From the NCBI GenBank assembly GCA_937890485.1, contig CALBXN010000018.1, forward strand, positions 1 to 8,663: a stretch of DNA of 8,663 bases, read 5' to 3'. The stretch comes from an uncultured Treponema sp. GTDB lineage: Bacteria; Spirochaetota; Spirochaetia; Treponematales; Treponemataceae. This document shows positions 1 to 7,303 of this stretch, one piece after another; positions within the stretch are counted from its first letter, which is position 1, and each line of letters opens with the position of its first letter. Position numbers and translations under genes: made by a program. The notes beneath the pieces were generated by a model. It did not search any database and had not been told where the DNA came from. It saw only the letters and a program-made list of their open reading frames with translations.

Positions 1-1
1 A

Positions 2-472
2 AAAAGATTTTTATCAAAATGTGATAAAATGTCAAATGTAAAATTGATTGTGCCAAATTACAATACAAATGAATTTTTAGAATCAATCGATTTACAGAAT
101 TTTCCAGAACGAAAATTTGAAAAAGAATGTGGCACTAGATGTTCACAGTGTTACAAATTGCGTCTTAGTGCTACAGCAAATTTTGCTTGTAAAAATAATT
201 TTGATTATTGGACAACAACTTTAACAGTTAGTCCTCATAAAGATGCAAAATTAATTAATGAACTTTCAAATGAAATTTCAAAAAAAATGTTTAACGATAA
301 TGTAAAATATTTGCCAAGTGATTTTAAAAAGAAAAATGGTTATCAACGTTCTATTCAATTATCAAAAGAATATGAACTTTATAGACAAAATTATTGTGGT
401 TGTATCTTTGGTAAGATTGCAGATGAAAATTTTATAAAAAGCAAAGAGGGGAATAATTATGGCAATTCATAA
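2..472 (+). CDS. queH: Epoxyqueuosine reductase QueH, C-terminal part (5' end outside the window)
   Basis: QueH reduces epoxyqueuosine to queuosine in tRNA, the last step of queuosine synthesis, using metal/Fe-S chemistry unrelated in fold to QueG. The visible part carries the conserved C-terminal half of the family: a CGTRCSQCYKLRL block, the FDYWTTTLTVSPHKD segment, the YLPSDFKKKNGY segment and the terminal YRQNYCGC pair of cysteines. An ATG at 29 could be read as a start, but the frame is open to the window edge and translates as KRFLSKCDK before that Met, which fits the family's usual sequence there. The N-terminal cysteine pair of QueH must therefore lie upstream, and I treat the gene as cut by the window rather than broken. 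The visible part is about 156 codons. The stop (TAA, 470-472) lies 14 bases inside the next gene, so the two are probably co-transcribed. Confidence 0.93.
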   Translation, partial: KRFLSKCDKMSNVKLIVPNYNTNEFLESIDLQNFPERKFEKECGTRCSQCYKLRLSATANFACKNNFDYWTTTLTVSPHKDAKLINELSNEISKKMFNDNVKYLPSDFKKKNGYQRSIQLSKEYELYRQNYCGCIFGKIADENFIKSKEGNNYGNS

Positions 473-827
473 ATCCGGTGAAGATTATTTAGAAGCTGTA
501 ATGATGATTCATAAAGAAAAAGGAAAAGTACGTTCTTCAGATTTAGTAAAGAAAATGGGATTTTCTAAACCAAGTATTTGTAATGCTGTTGCTTTGTTAG
601 AAAAAGATGGTTATTTAATTATGAATGAAGATAAAACTTTGGAACTTACTAAGAAAGGAAAATCCGTAGCAGATAAAATGTATGAGCGACATTCTTTTTT
701 TGTGCGTTGGTTAGAATCTCTTGGGGTTTCTCCTGAAGTTGCAGAGGAAGAAGGTTGTGCAATCGAACATAATGTTAGTGATGATACATTTGAAAAAATA
801 AAAAAAGCATACGAAAGTCAAATTTAG
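459..827 (+). CDS. Small DtxR/MntR-family metal-dependent transcriptional repressor
   Basis: This is a winged-helix DNA-binding metal sensor of 122 residues. The N-terminal GEDYLEAV and the recognition region FSKPSICNAVALLEKDGY are typical, followed by a wing ending LTKKGK and the dimerisation/metal segment (RH at 77-78, IEH at 102-104). Aligned by eye to B. subtilis MntR, the ligands D8, E11, H77, E102 and H103 are matched by D9, E12, H78, E103 and H104. The position of MntR E99 is Cys100, as in iron-sensing DtxR (C102). The site therefore mixes Mn-type and Fe-type features, and the metal cannot be assigned. There is no C-terminal SH3/FeoA-like domain, so it is a short MntR-like form. The start is supported by AGAGGGG at 445-451, seven bases upstream, inside queH. 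It converges on copA with 4 bases between the stops. Targets are unknown. Confidence 0.9.
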   Translation: MAIHKSGEDYLEAVMMIHKEKGKVRSSDLVKKMGFSKPSICNAVALLEKDGYLIMNEDKTLELTKKGKSVADKMYERHSFFVRWLESLGVSPEVAEEEGCAIEHNVSDDTFEKIKKAYESQI

Positions 828-831
828 ATTT

Positions 832-3171
832 TTATATTTTCTTTGTACCCAATCGTAAAGCGTTTAGTACAACACAAATTGAACTTAATGCCATTGAAGC
901 ACCTGCAATCATTGGGTTTAACAAAATTCCAAAACTTGAATACAAAACACCTGCTGCTAGAGGAATACTCATTGAATTATAGAAAAAAGCCCAGAATAAA
1001 TTTTGTTTAATATTTCTTAAAGTTAATCTACTTAAATTTATTGCACTGTCAACATCGGCAATTCCATCTTTCATTAAAACAATATCAGCAGATTCAATTG
1101 CGATGTCAGTTCCGTTTCCAACTGCAATTCCAACTTCTGCTTGGACAAGAGCAGGTGCATCATTTATTCCATCGCCAACCATCAAAACAGTTTTGTTTTC
1201 TTTTTGAAATTCTTGAATAATCGATGCTTTTTGTTCTGGCATGGTTCTAGCAAAAATTTTATCTATACCAACTTTGTCTGCAATGATTTTTGCAGTTTTA
1301 AAACTGTCGCCTGTAATCATTGCAACTTCAATTCCTTTTTTATGAAGATTTTTAATTACTTCAAAACTTTCAGTTCTAATTTCATCTCGTATTCCAATTA
1401 TCAATTCGATATTGAAATTTTGATTTTCTTTTATAGCAAGACAAATAACAGTGTCTCCATCATTTTCAAAATTATTTATGGTTTCTGTAATTTCATCTGA
1501 TATAAAATAACTTTTACTTTGCGAAAGTCCAAGTTCTTCCATAAAATTTTTACTTCCGATATAAACTTGTAAATTATCATCATGATTAGGAACTATTACT
1601 TCTGCTTTAACACCTTTGCCTAAAATATTTTCAAAGTCAGTAACAAAAAAATCTGAAAAGTCAATTTTTAATTCACTTGCTTTTTCAATTATTGCTTTTG
1701 CTAAAGGATGATCTGATGCTTGTTCTACACTTGCCAAAATTGAAAACAGAAAATCAATTTTTGAATTTTGATTTTTATCATTGCAATCATAAATTGCAGT
1801 AACTTGTGGTTTACCTTTTGTTATTGTTCCTGTTTTATCAAATACAACTGTGTTAATTTTTCCACATTGTTCTAAGGCTTCACCAGAGCGAACCAAAATT
1901 CCTTTTTTTGCACCAAGTCCAGTCCCCGTCATAATTGCAGTAGGAGTTGCTAATCCCAAAGCACAAGGACAAGCAATTACTAAAACTGATGTAAAAATTC
2001 TTAAAACAAAATTTATATCCTTTCCTAATATTGCCCAGATTATTGAAGAAACTATTGCAATTATAATTACAGTCGGCACAAAAATACCAGCAATCTTATC
2101 TGCAATTTTACTTATAGGTGCTTTCTTTCCTTGGGCTTCTTCAACAAAAGAAATTATTTTTGCTAAAGTTGTATCATTCCCTATGGCAGAAACTTTTATT
2201 ACAATCAATCCATTTCCATTTAGACTTCCACCTATAACTAGAGAGTCTTCTTTTTTTTCAATTGGTAAACTTTCTCCAGTTAGCATAGATTCGTCAACGG
2301 TTGTTTTCCCAAAAATAATTTTTCCGTCAAGTGGAATGCGTTGTCCTGGTTTTACAATTAGTAATGAATCAAGTGTTACTTTTTCAACTAGAATTTCACT
2401 TGCATCTTGTAATGAATCTCCAGATTTCCAACTTGAAGGAAGAATTAAACATTTATCAGGAGTTAATGATATTAAAGCGGAAATTGCACTTTTTGTTTTT
2501 TCAGTACTTTGTCCCTCTAGAAATTTTCCAGTCATGATAAAAGTCAAAATCATTGCACTAGATTCAAAATAAAGGTTATGAACTTCATTATTATCAATAG
2601 GAATTAAAAAAGTTAAAACTAAAGAATAAATGAATGAAGAAAGAGAACCAACTGCAACTAAAGTATTCATATTTGGATTTTTATGAATAGCAGCTGAAAT
2701 TCCATTGATTAAAATTTTTCTTCCAAAAAATAAAGCTATAGAAGATAATATCAATTGAATTAAAGCAAAATTTGTTGGATAAAAATTTGGATCAAAAATT
2801 TTTGGTAATGGAAGACTTGAGCCATTTATCTTTATCATATGTCCCATTGAAACATACATTAAAAGTAAACTTGTAATCCAAATTAAAATTAATTTTATTT
2901 TAGGATTTTCTTTTTTGGAATTATTTTGTGTTGAAGTTTTAGTTTCTGTATTTTTTTCTGTTTTTAATGAAATTTCAAATCCAGCTTTTTGTACAACAGA
3001 ACAGATTTGTTCCATTGTACAAATTGCTTCATCATACTCAATTGAAAGTTGTTTTGTTGTTAAATTTACATTACTAGATTTTACACCATCTAATTTTCTT
3101 GTAACTTTTTCTACCGCACTTGAACATGCAGCACAAACCATACCTTCAACATTATATGTTTGTGTAATCAT
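832..3171 (-). CDS. copA: Cu(+)-exporting P1B-type ATPase CopA
   Basis: This inner-membrane pump exports monovalent copper at the cost of ATP; it has 779 residues. One N-terminal heavy-metal-associated domain carries the Cu-binding CAAC (C13, C16). After a polar linker (about 70-92) come the transmembrane segments. The actuator TGES is at 298-301, the transmembrane metal site CPC at 401-403, and the phosphorylated DKTGT at 445-449 (Asp445). The P1B-specific HP is at 488-489 and GDGIND at 666-671. YN at 731-732 and M760/S764 in MALSS match the Cu+ class (P1B-1) signature, which argues against Zn/Cd/Pb or Co export. The ATG directly follows the TAG of the upstream sufB-type gene. An AAGGA at 3184-3188 lies 12 bases before it, inside that gene, suggesting translational coupling. 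Copper is the inferred substrate; silver is possible. Confidence 0.96.
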   Translation of the reverse strand: MITQTYNVEGMVCAACSSAVEKVTRKLDGVKSSNVNLTTKQLSIEYDEAICTMEQICSVVQKAGFEISLKTEKNTETKTSTQNNSKKENPKIKLILIWITSLLLMYVSMGHMIKINGSSLPLPKIFDPNFYPTNFALIQLILSSIALFFGRKILINGISAAIHKNPNMNTLVAVGSLSSFIYSLVLTFLIPIDNNEVHNLYFESSAMILTFIMTGKFLEGQSTEKTKSAISALISLTPDKCLILPSSWKSGDSLQDASEILVEKVTLDSLLIVKPGQRIPLDGKIIFGKTTVDESMLTGESLPIEKKEDSLVIGGSLNGNGLIVIKVSAIGNDTTLAKIISFVEEAQGKKAPISKIADKIAGIFVPTVIIIAIVSSIIWAILGKDINFVLRIFTSVLVIACPCALGLATPTAIMTGTGLGAKKGILVRSGEALEQCGKINTVVFDKTGTITKGKPQVTAIYDCNDKNQNSKIDFLFSILASVEQASDHPLAKAIIEKASELKIDFSDFFVTDFENILGKGVKAEVIVPNHDDNLQVYIGSKNFMEELGLSQSKSYFISDEITETINNFENDGDTVICLAIKENQNFNIELIIGIRDEIRTESFEVIKNLHKKGIEVAMITGDSFKTAKIIADKVGIDKIFARTMPEQKASIIQEFQKENKTVLMVGDGINDAPALVQAEVGIAVGNGTDIAIESADIVLMKDGIADVDSAINLSRLTLRNIKQNLFWAFFYNSMSIPLAAGVLYSSFGILLNPMIAGASMALSSICVVLNALRLGTKKI

Positions 3172-4113
3172 CTATTTTAAAAATCCTTCGATAATTTTTT
3201 GTTCTGCTTCTTCTTCTGTTAAACCTAAGGTTCTAAGTTTTAAAATTTGTTCCCCTGCAATTTTTCCGATGGCAGCTTCATGAATTAAAGATGCATCTTC
3301 ATTTGCAGCAGTTAATTCTGGGGATGCACTTACAATTCCGTGGTCAGCTAAAATTGCATCACATTCAGAATGTCCTGTACAACGAGCATTCCCCACAATG
3401 TTTGAACGGTAAGTTTGTTTTGAATTTCCTTTAGCAACCGAACGAGAAATTAAATTTACAGAAGAATCATCTCCGTTCATTTCTACATAGAAGTCTGTTT
3501 CTACAACATCGTTTCCATCTGTAAGTAAATGTTCTTTGATTATTAAAGTTGCTTCTTTTCCGACTGTAACTTTTGTTTTTCTCTTTGTTGAATCAACACC
3601 ACCAAGTTGACTTGTGTCCATTTCAAGATATGAACCTTCTTCTAAAAAAGCTTCTGTTACAGGGTCGATAGAACGTTGACTATTTTTTGCACCTGTTCCC
3701 ACATGTTTTTCAACATAAAGTGCTTTAGCATTCTTTCCAACAAAGAAACGATGAATACCGTTGTGTCGTGCAGGTTCTCCTGTTTCTGTGTGAATGCCAC
3801 AACCTGCAATAATTGTAACATCAGAATCTTCTCCGATGAAAAAATCATTGTAAACTAAATCATCAACTTTTGCGTGAGTAACACAGGCTGGAATAAAAAC
3901 TTGTTCTCCCTTAGTTCCTGGTTTTATGTGAACTTCTAGCCCTGGATTATCGGTTTTAGATTCAATCTTGATGTTTTCAGTTGATTTTCTAGCAGCACTA
4001 GAACAATTTACTCTTATGTTGTAAGCTCCTTTAAATTCTTCTCCGTTCCAATCGGAAATTTCTTTTAAAAGTGCATTTGTTTGTTCATCTATTTGTGGTT
4101 TGTTATCAGCCAT
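3172..4113 (-). CDS. sufB: SufB/SufD-family Fe-S cluster scaffold, minimal (SMS-like) type
   Basis: This is a beta-helix scaffold subunit that works with SufC to assemble Fe-S clusters in the cytosol. At 313 residues it is much shorter than E. coli SufB (about 495) and resembles the minimal SufB of SufC/SufB-only systems (SMS) known from anaerobes and archaea. The C-terminal SufBD core is clear: the NARCTGHSECDAILAD block (Cys245, Cys251), the IHEAAIGKI segment (His278, Glu279) and the closing LTEEEAEQKIIEGFLK helix. The segment corresponding to the cluster-building Cys405 region of E. coli SufB reads DHGIVSASPE, with no cysteine. Other candidate ligands are Cys77 and Cys105. The start is preceded by AAGG at 4123-4126, overlapping the end of sufC with a 6-base gap. 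No sufD, sufS, sufU or sufE is present nearby. SufB versus SufD naming is partly convention here. Confidence 0.9.
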   Translation of the reverse strand: MADNKPQIDEQTNALLKEISDWNGEEFKGAYNIRVNCSSAARKSTENIKIESKTDNPGLEVHIKPGTKGEQVFIPACVTHAKVDDLVYNDFFIGEDSDVTIIAGCGIHTETGEPARHNGIHRFFVGKNAKALYVEKHVGTGAKNSQRSIDPVTEAFLEEGSYLEMDTSQLGGVDSTKRKTKVTVGKEATLIIKEHLLTDGNDVVETDFYVEMNGDDSSVNLISRSVAKGNSKQTYRSNIVGNARCTGHSECDAILADHGIVSASPELTAANEDASLIHEAAIGKIAGEQILKLRTLGLTEEEAEQKIIEGFLK

Positions 4114-4119
4114 ATTTTC

Positions 4120-4848
4120 CTACCTTATTTCGCGTCCTTTGGGACAACCATATTTACCAACTGAAGAATTTTGCAATATTTCTGGCAAAAGCATAATACC
4201 AGGACCTTGCTTTGTAACTTTTCCGTTTCCAATAACGATGATGACATCTGCAATTGATAAAATTCGTTCTTGATGTGAAATTACGATTATAGAGCCATTT
4301 TTTTCAGAGCGAAGATTTTTGAAAACATCAATTAAATTGTTAAAACTCCATAAGTCAATTCCTGCTTCTGGTTCATCAAAAACTGAAATTCGTGTTTTTC
4401 TTGCAAGTACAGTTGCAATTTCAATTCGCTTGATTTCGCCACCTGATAAAGCAGAATTTATTTCTCTATCAAGATAATCTCTTGCACAAAGTCCAACCTT
4501 GTGTAAAAGTTCTGAAATTTCTTTTTCAGTAAGAGGTGTAGGGGATGCGAGAGAAATTAAATCTCTAACAGTAATTCCTTTAAATCTTACAGGCTGTTGG
4601 AAGGCAAAACTAATTCCTTTTTTTGCTCGTTCTGTTATATCTAAATTAGTTATATCTTCATCGTCAAGGAGGATTTTTCCACTTTGTGGATTTTCTATTC
4701 CTGCGATAATTTTTGCAGTTGTAGTTTTTCCTCCACCATTTGGACCTGTAATTACTACAAGTTTATTATCTGGAAAAGTTGCATCAATTCCATTTAAGAT
4801 TTTATCTCCTGATGGTGTTGACCATTCTATTTTTTCAAGTCTTAACAT
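4120..4848 (-). CDS. sufC: Fe-S cluster assembly ATPase SufC
   Basis: SufC is a soluble ABC-type ATPase that energises the SufB-type scaffold; it has 242 residues, the normal family length. Visible motifs are Walker A GPNGGGKT (35-42), the Q-loop in FAFQQPVRF (about 82-90), the ABC signature LSGGE followed by KR (134-141), Walker B SVFDEPEAGID (155-165, catalytic Glu159) and the H-loop His192. The FAFQQP and EPEAGID variants are typical of SufC rather than of transporter ATPases, and no membrane permease is adjacent. It is the first gene of a sufC-sufB-copA operon on the minus strand. The ATG has AGGAAA at 4853-4858 just upstream, and a promoter candidate lies about 40 bases further up. Confidence 0.95.
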   Translation of the reverse strand: MLRLEKIEWSTPSGDKILNGIDATFPDNKLVVITGPNGGGKTTTAKIIAGIENPQSGKILLDDEDITNLDITERAKKGISFAFQQPVRFKGITVRDLISLASPTPLTEKEISELLHKVGLCARDYLDREINSALSGGEIKRIEIATVLARKTRISVFDEPEAGIDLWSFNNLIDVFKNLRSEKNGSIIVISHQERILSIADVIIVIGNGKVTKQGPGIMLLPEILQNSSVGKYGCPKGREIR

Positions 4849-4888
4849 AAAGTTTCCTATTTACAAAACAAAATTTGAATACAAACTA

Positions 4889-4917
4889 AATATAACAATT
4901 TTATGTATAAAAAACAA
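4889..4917 (-). promoter_or_regulatory. Candidate sigma70-type promoter of sufC-sufB-copA
   Basis: On the minus strand TTGTTT (4912-4917) and TATATT (4889-4894) are separated by exactly 17 bases. This predicts transcription from about 4882 and a leader of roughly 34 bases before the sufC ATG. The region is very AT-rich, so chance matches are expected. No Fur, DtxR, IscR or copper-repressor operator is recognised. Confidence 0.45.
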
Positions 4918-5002
4918 GGTTAGAATAAAATATACTTAATTTTGAAAAAAAAGTTTGGTAGATAAAATTATTTTTTTTGCGTAAAAAAATATTTTCCTGT
5001 AT

Positions 5003-5031
5003 TTGACTGTTAGAAAAAATAAGGATACACT
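5003..5031 (+). promoter_or_regulatory. Candidate sigma70-type promoter of the SDR gene
   Basis: TTGACT (5003-5008) and TACACT (5026-5031) are separated by 17 bases, a good match to the sigma70 consensus. The predicted start of transcription, about 5038, lies after the in-frame TTG at 5037 and only 5 bases before the ATG at 5043. It therefore supports the ATG at 5055 as the start of the coding region. Confidence 0.6.
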
Positions 5032-5044
5032 ATTGATTGTTTAT

Positions 5045-5050
5045 GGGAGA
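5045..5050 (+). promoter_or_regulatory. Ribosome binding site that fixes the SDR start
   Basis: GGGAGA sits four bases before the ATG at 5055. No comparable purine-rich site precedes the alternative in-frame starts at 5037 (TTG) or 5043 (ATG). Confidence 0.6.
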
Positions 5051-5054
5051 AATT

Positions 5055-5861
5055 ATGAAGAAAATTTGTATTATTACTGGTGGTAGTTCTGGAATGGGAG
5101 TTTGTTTTGCTCAACAACTTTTGCATTTTCGTGAATTTGATGAAATGTGGTTGATTGCAAGACGAATCGAAAAACTTCAAAAAGTTTCTGATAAATTAAA
5201 TGAATCTATAAAAATAAATAATTCTTCCGTAAAAATTCGCTGTATACAAGGGGATTTATCAGGAAAAGATGGAGTAGAATTTGTCAAAAATTTATTGAAA
5301 GAAGAAAAACTGCATCAAGATTTTATTATTGACACTCTTGTAAACAACGCAGGTTATGGAACCTACGGAACTTTTGAAAATACAAGTTTAGAAAGACAAC
5401 TTGGCATGGTGGATTTGAATGTTTATTCTCTTACAGGAATTTGTTATGAAGCCTTACCTTTTTTAACAAAAGGCTCTTTAGTAATAAATGTTGCTTCCCT
5501 TGCTTCTTTTGCACCTTTAGGAAATTTTGCAGTTTATGGTGCAACAAAGGCTTATGTTTACAGTTTTTCACTTGCACTTGCTGCTGAACTTGAACCTAAG
5601 GGAATTTTTGTAGAAACTTTATGTCCAGGACCAGTTGATACAGAATTTGCAAATGTTGCTTCTTTGGGAGCAAGAAAAGTAGTAAAAGATGGAAAATCTC
5701 CTGACAAAGTTGTAGCTCATTGTTTAAAATCTATTTCGAGAAGAAAATACATTTCTATAATGGCTCTAAAATGGAAATTCAAAGCATTTATGAGTAGATT
5801 TATTAGTAAAATATGGTTTGCTCGTTATACTTTTAAGCACGAAAAACGCCCATCAAACTAA
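5055..5861 (+). CDS. Classical short-chain dehydrogenase/reductase (SDR), substrate unknown
   Basis: This is an NAD(P)-dependent Rossmann-fold oxidoreductase of 268 residues. The cofactor motif TGGSSGMG is at 8-15, with basic residues at the end of beta-2 (ARR, 35-37) that suggest NADP(H). Then come NNAG at 97-100, the structural Asn122, catalytic Ser148, the YGATK pair Tyr161/Lys165, and the PG motif at 191-192. The last 40 or so residues are basic with aromatic and hydrophobic stretches (WKFKAFMSRF, IWFARYTF). These may associate with the membrane, as in several lipid- or ketoacyl-acting SDRs of the DltE/YqjQ-like group; that is inference. The start at 5055 is preferred over upstream in-frame TTG 5037 and ATG 5043, which add six residues not needed for the fold and lie too close to the predicted transcription start. 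It converges on the exported-protein gene with 11 bases between the stops. Confidence 0.88.
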   Translation: MKKICIITGGSSGMGVCFAQQLLHFREFDEMWLIARRIEKLQKVSDKLNESIKINNSSVKIRCIQGDLSGKDGVEFVKNLLKEEKLHQDFIIDTLVNNAGYGTYGTFENTSLERQLGMVDLNVYSLTGICYEALPFLTKGSLVINVASLASFAPLGNFAVYGATKAYVYSFSLALAAELEPKGIFVETLCPGPVDTEFANVASLGARKVVKDGKSPDKVVAHCLKSISRRKYISIMALKWKFKAFMSRFISKIWFARYTFKHEKRPSN

Positions 5862-5872
5862 ATTTGTAAAAA

Positions 5873-6505
5873 CTAAAAAGCCCAACCAAATGCTGCGGAT
5901 ATTGAAGGAATCCAGAAAAAGTTTGTTTTTGAAGGATAAAAAGCAAAATCCGCTCCAAAGGACATTACAAATTTATCTTTTGTAACAATTTGATAGCCCA
6001 ACCCTAGTTGTGTTGTAAAATTAAAAAACATTCCCAAAGTTCCACCGGCAAGACCTTTGATGAACATTCCTTCTGGAGCGGTTCCAAAAGGGTAATATGT
6101 CATTCCACCTAAAATTCCCACCGCTGTAGGAAAATAAATTGCGTTTATGCTTTCCACACTTAAAACTAAACCGAATTTTTTTTCTAAGAAAAATTCCCAA
6201 TAAAGTGGAGTTCTAACATTTTCAGTAAAAGCGTCTTCAGAATTAAAACCAGTCATAGCAGAAACTGCAATTCCAAAAATTGGTGAAAAAACATCAGCTT
6301 TGATAAGAAATTTTATTGGTTCGCTTTCTTCAGGGAATTCAAATTCTTCAAATTCTTCGTCATGGAATTTTTCATTTTTTAAAACTTCTCTTTGAAGTTC
6401 TTCTGGAGTTTTTATATCAGATTGAGAATTTTCAGTTTGTTCTTGTGCAAATGAAAATCCCATCATCGTTAAAATCAAAAAAAAGCAAATAAATCTTGTT
6501 TTCAT
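5873..6505 (-). CDS. Exported, probably outer-membrane beta-barrel protein of unknown function
   Basis: I do not recognise a named family. The 210-residue product begins with a clear signal peptide: a short basic start, the hydrophobic stretch FICFFLILTMMG, and a likely signal peptidase I site after FSFA (A20). No lipobox cysteine is seen at the cleavage site. The mature N-terminus is a very acidic linker (about 42-63, with FEEFEFPEE). From about residue 66 the protein alternates short hydrophobic and aromatic strands with glycine-rich turns (for example GILGGMTYYPFG, GLAGGTLGMF, TTQLGLGYQI) and ends in FGWAF. The terminal Phe is the usual outer-membrane beta-barrel signature. It lies 12 bases downstream of truncated hydF on the same strand, with only a weak ribosome binding site (GATAAGAT region), so it is probably read from upstream transcription. 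Outer-membrane location is inferred. Confidence 0.7.
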   Translation of the reverse strand: MKTRFICFFLILTMMGFSFAQEQTENSQSDIKTPEELQREVLKNEKFHDEEFEEFEFPEESEPIKFLIKADVFSPIFGIAVSAMTGFNSEDAFTENVRTPLYWEFFLEKKFGLVLSVESINAIYFPTAVGILGGMTYYPFGTAPEGMFIKGLAGGTLGMFFNFTTQLGLGYQIVTKDKFVMSFGADFAFYPSKTNFFWIPSISAAFGWAF

Positions 6506-6517
6506 ATTTTTATCTTA

Positions 6518-7303
6518 TCAAGGGATTTGAATTTTGTCCATAATTCCTGTCATGTATGCGATGGCGATTCCGTAGTTTGTCATGGGAATTTTGCTTAATT
6601 CTGCCTGATTTTGTCTTGAAAGAACATAAGAACGATTGAACATGCAAGCACCACAGTGAATTATTAAATCAAACTGGGATAAATCCTTAGGAAAGTCGTT
6701 TCCATTTACATGAGTGATAGAAATTTCACTTCCTACAAATTTTTTTAACATATTAGGAATTTTTACTGTCCCAATATCTTCTGTTAATGGGGCATGAGTA
6801 CAAGCCTCTGCAATTAAAATTTTCGATTTTTCTGTTAATTTTGAAATTTGCTTTGCACCTTCTACAAACTGATTTATATCACCTTTGTTTGCTGCAAGTA
6901 AAACTGAAAAAGAAGTTAATTTTGATTCACTTGGTTTATTTTCATATACAAATTTGAAAACTTGAGAATCTGTAATAATCAAAGTTGGTGGATTTTTAAG
7001 AAGGTTCAAAGTGTGAACAAATTTATCTGTGGTACAACTTATTACACTACATTTTTTATCTAATAATTCCCGGATGATTTGAACTTGTGGCAAAATAAGT
7101 CTGCCTTTAGGAGCTTGAATATCTTGTGGCATAACTAAAAGTACAACATCATCTTCTTTACATAAATTTTGTGTTAGGGTAAGTTTTTGAAAATCCTCTG
7201 GAACTTTTCTTAATAATTCTTGCTTAATTTGTTCCATTCCAATTTTTTCTTTTGCACTAATTTGAATTGGTTTTTCATTTTTGCGTAATTGTTCTTCATC
7301 CAC
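6518..7303 (-). pseudogene. hydF: 5'-truncated [FeFe]-hydrogenase maturase HydF (C-terminal domains only)
   Basis: HydF is the GTPase scaffold that carries the 2Fe precursor into [FeFe]-hydrogenase. The 261-codon frame keeps only the end of the GTPase domain: the G5 motif ISAKEKIG (15-22), then the dimerisation domain (LVMPQDIQAPKGRLILPQVQ, 56-75, and VTDSQ-like ITDSQ). It also has the complete cluster-binding domain with C168-x-H170 and, 45 residues later, H216-C217-x-x-C220 (EACTH and HCGACM). It ends in the family-typical TNYGIAIAYMTGIMD. Full HydF is about 400 residues. The P-loop, switch motifs and NKxD are absent, and no trace of them occurs in any frame upstream. The only near-start codon is a GTG at 7301-7303 with no ribosome binding site; the frame is closed by a TGA shortly upstream (about 7336). 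Its first 94 bases overlap the TIR-methyltransferase frame. I judge it a remnant unless the DNA join is an assembly artefact. Confidence 0.85.

Noticed and set aside
29..472. QueH as a complete short gene starting at the ATG at 29
   Set aside because: The frame is open to the window edge and the residues before this Met (KRFLSKCDK) fit the family; no ribosome binding site precedes it. The gene is cut by the window.
1850..2572. A 240-codon plus-strand open frame
   Set aside because: It is antisense to the central part of copA, in low-complexity frame-shadow sequence with no family motif.
4874..4885. TTTG-AATA-CAAA inverted repeat near the suf transcript start as an operator
   Set aside because: Arms of only 4 bases in very AT-rich DNA, with no match to a metal or Fe-S regulator box that I know.
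4971..4995. T-run and AAAATATTTT palindrome as a terminator in the divergent intergenic region
   Set aside because: There is no G+C-containing stem, and neither flanking gene ends here; it is ordinary AT-rich promoter DNA.
5862..5872. Bidirectional terminator between the SDR and the exported-protein genes
   Set aside because: Only 11 bases separate the stops, and no hairpin can be formed there or just inside either end.
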